Below are positions 14,113-16,181 of a stretch of 16,181 nt of DNA, in pieces. A program made the position numbers and the translations under genes. A model generated the notes under the pieces. That model had not been told where the DNA came from, ran no database searches, and was given only the letters and a program-made list of their open reading frames with translations. Each line of letters opens with the position of its first letter. Position 1 is the first letter of the stretch. The stretch is from Brevundimonas sp. (GTDB lineage Bacteria > Pseudomonadota > Alphaproteobacteria > Caulobacterales > Caulobacteraceae): NCBI GenBank assembly GCA_031119155.1, contig JAVHYH010000052.1, positions 1-16,181 on the forward strand. The letters run 5' to 3'.

Positions 14113-15507
14113 TCAGAAGCCGGTCTGGACGCGGACGGTGGCCGTGTTTCCGCTGTCATCGCCGATGAAGGCTCCGGTGCGGTTCTCGATCGACCAGACG
14201 CTCCAGTGGGCCGCGACGCGGGTGTTGCTGGTCGGATACCAGTTCACGCCCAGCAGCCAGGTGTCGCCCTCGCCGCCCGTCAGGTTGTCGCTGAAGTCCG
14301 CGGCGTCGTAGCGCCCCACGATCTCCACCGCGCCATAGCCGTCGCCGCTGATCGGGTTCAGCACGCGCGGGCGGGTCCAGGTGCCGGTGCGCGCCGACAG
14401 CGGCGGAGTTTCACCCGTCAGGAAGAAGCCGGCCGAGACGCTGTAGGCGTCCTGGTCAAAGTCCCGCGCAGCGGTTTCCACCACGCGACGACCGCCCTCG
14501 ATCATGGCCCAGCCCGAGCGATGCACGCCGCCCAGCTCCAGACCGAAACCGGTCGCGCCCTTCAGATTGCCGTAGTTTCCGGTCGAAAGACGCAGATTGT
14601 CATTGCCGCGCGACGAGACCACCAGATTGCGCGCGCCGGTCGCGGTCGAGGGCGTCAGGTCCTCGATGAAGCCCCAGCCGCCGATGTGCAGGAAGCCCGT
14701 GTCGCTCTTCAGCGGCGACCAGTGGGTGCGGCCCATCACGGTCACCGTGTCATTGGTCGTGCCGTCGCTGATCGCGTCGCCGGTCACCGACAGCGAGGCG
14801 TGCCAGACGCTGCCGGTCAGCTTGGACTGAACGCCCACGCCATAGGTGCCGCGATCCGGCCCCAGGGTGGAGACCATCAGGCTGCGCTCCAGGAAGGGGC
14901 TCAGATCCTCGGCCGTGCCGCCCTCGACGCCGCGATCGTTCAGGCGCTGTCCGACCGAGAGCTCCAGGTCACGACCGCCCAACTTGCTCGTGTGGGCGAT
15001 GAAGGCGTTGGCGATGCTGACCGCGTTGTCGGCGATATCCGCTTCCAGCCAGTAGGTGAATCCGCCGGCGATCCGGCCCTGCCCGCCGATGCGCAGGCCG
15101 CGCAGCTCGGTGGTGGTCAGGTCGCGGTTGTCGAAGTCCGATCCGAAGGTCGACGACAGGTCGGCCGTCACGCGGAAGCGCGGCTTGAAGGTGAAGGCGC
15201 CGTCCGGGCTGCGGAACTCGGGAATGCCCGACGACCAATCGACGGCGGGCGCCGGAGCGGCTGCCGGAGCGGCGGCCGGGCCTGCGGCCGGAGCGGCTTG
15301 CGGAGCCAGGGTCGCCACGGCGACCGGCGCCGGCGCCGCCGGCTGGCCTTGCGCCTGCTGGGCCTCAAGCTGGGCCAGACGGGCGGACAGGACTTCCAGC
15401 TGCGCGCGCAGCGCGGCGACTTCATCAGCGGGCGCCGACTGGGCGAACGCAGAGGTAGCGAGGGCGGCCATGCCGACCCCCGCGATCAGGGAGCGATAGA
15501 ACATCAT
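14113..15507 (-). CDS. Outer-membrane porin, OprO/OprP-like
   Basis: The 464-residue protein should form a 16-stranded-type outer-membrane channel. It has a signal peptide (residues 1-22, cleavage after AFA), a short coiled coil about 27-52 (DEVAALRAQLEVLSARLAQLE), an Ala/Pro-rich linker 53-89, and a beta-barrel from about 90 that opens with SPDGAFTFKPRFRVTADL, as in phosphate-selective porins O and P. The chain ends in aromatic F464 (VRVQTGF), the usual signal for barrel assembly. Two adjacent ATG codons (15507 and 15504) follow GGAAA; either could start. Substrate cannot be read from sequence: members of this family also carry other anions or are non-specific. It lies downstream of dctA on the same strand, across a terminator-like hairpin. 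Confidence 0.82.
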   Translation of the reverse strand: MMFYRSLIAGVGMAALATSAFAQSAPADEVAALRAQLEVLSARLAQLEAQQAQGQPAAPAPVAVATLAPQAAPAAGPAAAPAAAPAPAVDWSSGIPEFRSPDGAFTFKPRFRVTADLSSTFGSDFDNRDLTTTELRGLRIGGQGRIAGGFTYWLEADIADNAVSIANAFIAHTSKLGGRDLELSVGQRLNDRGVEGGTAEDLSPFLERSLMVSTLGPDRGTYGVGVQSKLTGSVWHASLSVTGDAISDGTTNDTVTVMGRTHWSPLKSDTGFLHIGGWGFIEDLTPSTATGARNLVVSSRGNDNLRLSTGNYGNLKGATGFGLELGGVHRSGWAMIEGGRRVVETAARDFDQDAYSVSAGFFLTGETPPLSARTGTWTRPRVLNPISGDGYGAVEIVGRYDAADFSDNLTGGEGDTWLLGVNWYPTSNTRVAAHWSVWSIENRTGAFIGDDSGNTATVRVQTGF

Positions 15508-15599
15508 GGGGGTTTCCGTAGAGCGCCGGTCTTAAACCAACCCTCAGATTCAGATAGGGATTACTGCGTAGCTTGGCCGTTTCAGGCCCTGATGCAGAA

Positions 15600-15629
15600 C
15601 AGGCGCCCCCGTGATCACGAGAGCGCCTG
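15600..15629 (-). terminator. Terminator-like hairpin downstream of dctA
   Basis: CAGGCGCCCCCGTG and CACGAGAGCGCCTG pair almost fully; in the - strand RNA two pairs are G-U. The stem is centred on the palindrome CGTGATCACG and begins 16 nt after the dctA stop. The following U content is low (TGTTCT), so efficiency is uncertain. Confidence 0.6.
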
Positions 15630-15644
15630 CTGTTGTTCAGAGTC

Positions 15645-16181
15645 TTAGTCGGCGGTCAGAACCTTGTCGTCGCCGGGTCCGGCGGCGGGATCCGGCTGGG
15701 CGGCCAGTCCCTTCGGCTTGGACCCCAGCGCCTCATGCAGCGCATCGCGGTCCAGTTCGCCTTCCCAGCGCGCGACGACCAGGGTCGCCACCGCATTGCC
15801 GACGAAGTTGGTCAGGGCCCGGCACTCGCTCATGAAGCGGTCGATGCCCAGGATCAGGGCCATGCCCGCGACCGGCACGGTCGGCACCACCGCCAGCGTC
15901 GCCGCCAGGGTGATGAAGCCGGCGCCGGTGATCCCGGCCGCGCCCTTGGAGCTCAGCATGGCCACCAGCAGCAGCAGGATCTGCTGTTGCAGGCTCAGCT
16001 CGATATTCATGGCTTGGGCGATGAACAGCGCCGCCATGGTCATGTAGATGTTGGTGCCGTCCAGGTTGAACGAATAGCCGGTCGGGACGACCAGACCGAC
16101 AACCGACTTGGGCGCGCCGGCCTTCTCCATCTTCTGCATCAGGCTGGGCAGGGCCGCTTCCGACGACGAGGTGCCCAGAAC
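15645..16181 (-). CDS. dctA: C4-dicarboxylate transporter, C-terminal part (5' end outside window)
   Basis: The frame is open to the window edge; its first visible residues are VLGTSSSEAALPSL, so the ATG at 16139 is internal. The 178 residues correspond to the last two-fifths of DctA (about 430 residues), an inner-membrane symporter of the dicarboxylate/amino acid:cation family that imports succinate, fumarate and malate with protons. Matching marks are VPTGYSFNLDGTNIYMT, FIAQA, SSKGAAGITGAGFITLAATL and ILGIDRFMSECRALTNFVGN, the substrate- and cation-binding core. A charged, proline-rich cytoplasmic tail ends at TAA 15647-15645. Closely related glutamate carriers share the fold, but the serine-rich and RFMSE motifs fit DctA best. 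Confidence 0.92.
   Translation of the reverse strand, partial: VLGTSSSEAALPSLMQKMEKAGAPKSVVGLVVPTGYSFNLDGTNIYMTMAALFIAQAMNIELSLQQQILLLLVAMLSSKGAAGITGAGFITLAATLAVVPTVPVAGMALILGIDRFMSECRALTNFVGNAVATLVVARWEGELDRDALHEALGSKPKGLAAQPDPAAGPGDDKVLTAD

Noticed and set aside
14034..14159. N-terminal extension of the chemoreceptor by 42 residues.
   Set aside because: It would overlap the end of the porin gene and put a polar, Pro/Asp-rich tail before TM1; MNPKNIPMQRKL at 14033 is the natural receptor start.
15508..15600. CtrA (TTAA-N7-TTAA) or CcrM (GANTC) regulation upstream of the porin gene.
   Set aside because: Only one TTAA half site and one GATTC are present; single short motifs are expected by chance.
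14110..15648. 512-codon + strand frame opposite the porin gene.
   Set aside because: It has a shadow composition, while the - strand frame has signal peptide, barrel and terminal Phe.
1..16181. tRNA or rRNA genes, CRISPR arrays, insertion sequences, phage or toxin-antitoxin modules.
   Set aside because: No cloverleaf, spaced repeat array, transposase, integrase or terminal repeat was seen; the window is ordinary metabolic and envelope genes.

Overview
The window is a GC-rich chromosomal segment (about two-thirds G+C by eye) with strong G/C third-position bias. It looks alphaproteobacterial, most probably Caulobacterales such as Brevundimonas or Caulobacter. That placement rests on codon bias, on the mix of protein types (ThrB of the kinase-fold type, a coiled-coil OprO/P-like porin, a DUF2141 protein, an orphan chemoreceptor ending in WEEF) and on general resemblance. 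It was not tested by any search.

Region 1 (1-7052, + strand) is a packed seven-gene branched-chain amino acid operon: ilvG (5' end outside the window), ilvM, leuA, ilvE, leuC, leuD, leuB. Junctions are 3-nt gaps or 1-17 nt overlaps, and the run ends at a strong, probably bidirectional hairpin. It makes acetolactate, then takes the valine-branch keto acid to leucine and contains the transaminase. ilvC and ilvD are not here. LeuA stops after the catalytic part and lacks the C-terminal leucine-sensing domain.

Region 2 (7058-7933) holds a divergent secreted DUF2141 gene on the - strand, an operator-like 17-bp palindrome, and a regulatory leader for the next operon. The leader has a threonine-rich leader peptide with a Shine-Dalgarno sequence, a mutually exclusive antiterminator segment and a 13-bp GC-rich terminator with a U tract. 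This is a translation-coupled attenuator that has most of the expected parts.

Region 3 (7934-11999) is the threonine pathway. An aspartokinase-homoserine dehydrogenase fusion without visible ACT domains is followed 2 nt later by thrB. The convergent thrC shares a CTAG stop tetranucleotide with thrB. Since the fusion has no visible allosteric module, threonine control may rest mainly on the attenuator.

Region 4 (12000-16181, - strand) has a structured 93-nt gap, a methyl-accepting chemotaxis protein, an outer-membrane porin of the OprO/P type, a terminator-like hairpin, and the C-terminal part of the C4-dicarboxylate transporter DctA, cut by the window edge.

The most interesting content is regulatory: the thr attenuator paired with an ACT-less enzyme, a regulatory-domain-less LeuA in a mixed ilv/leu operon, and several unexplained inverted repeats. 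I see no RNA genes, mobile elements, CRISPR arrays or origins.
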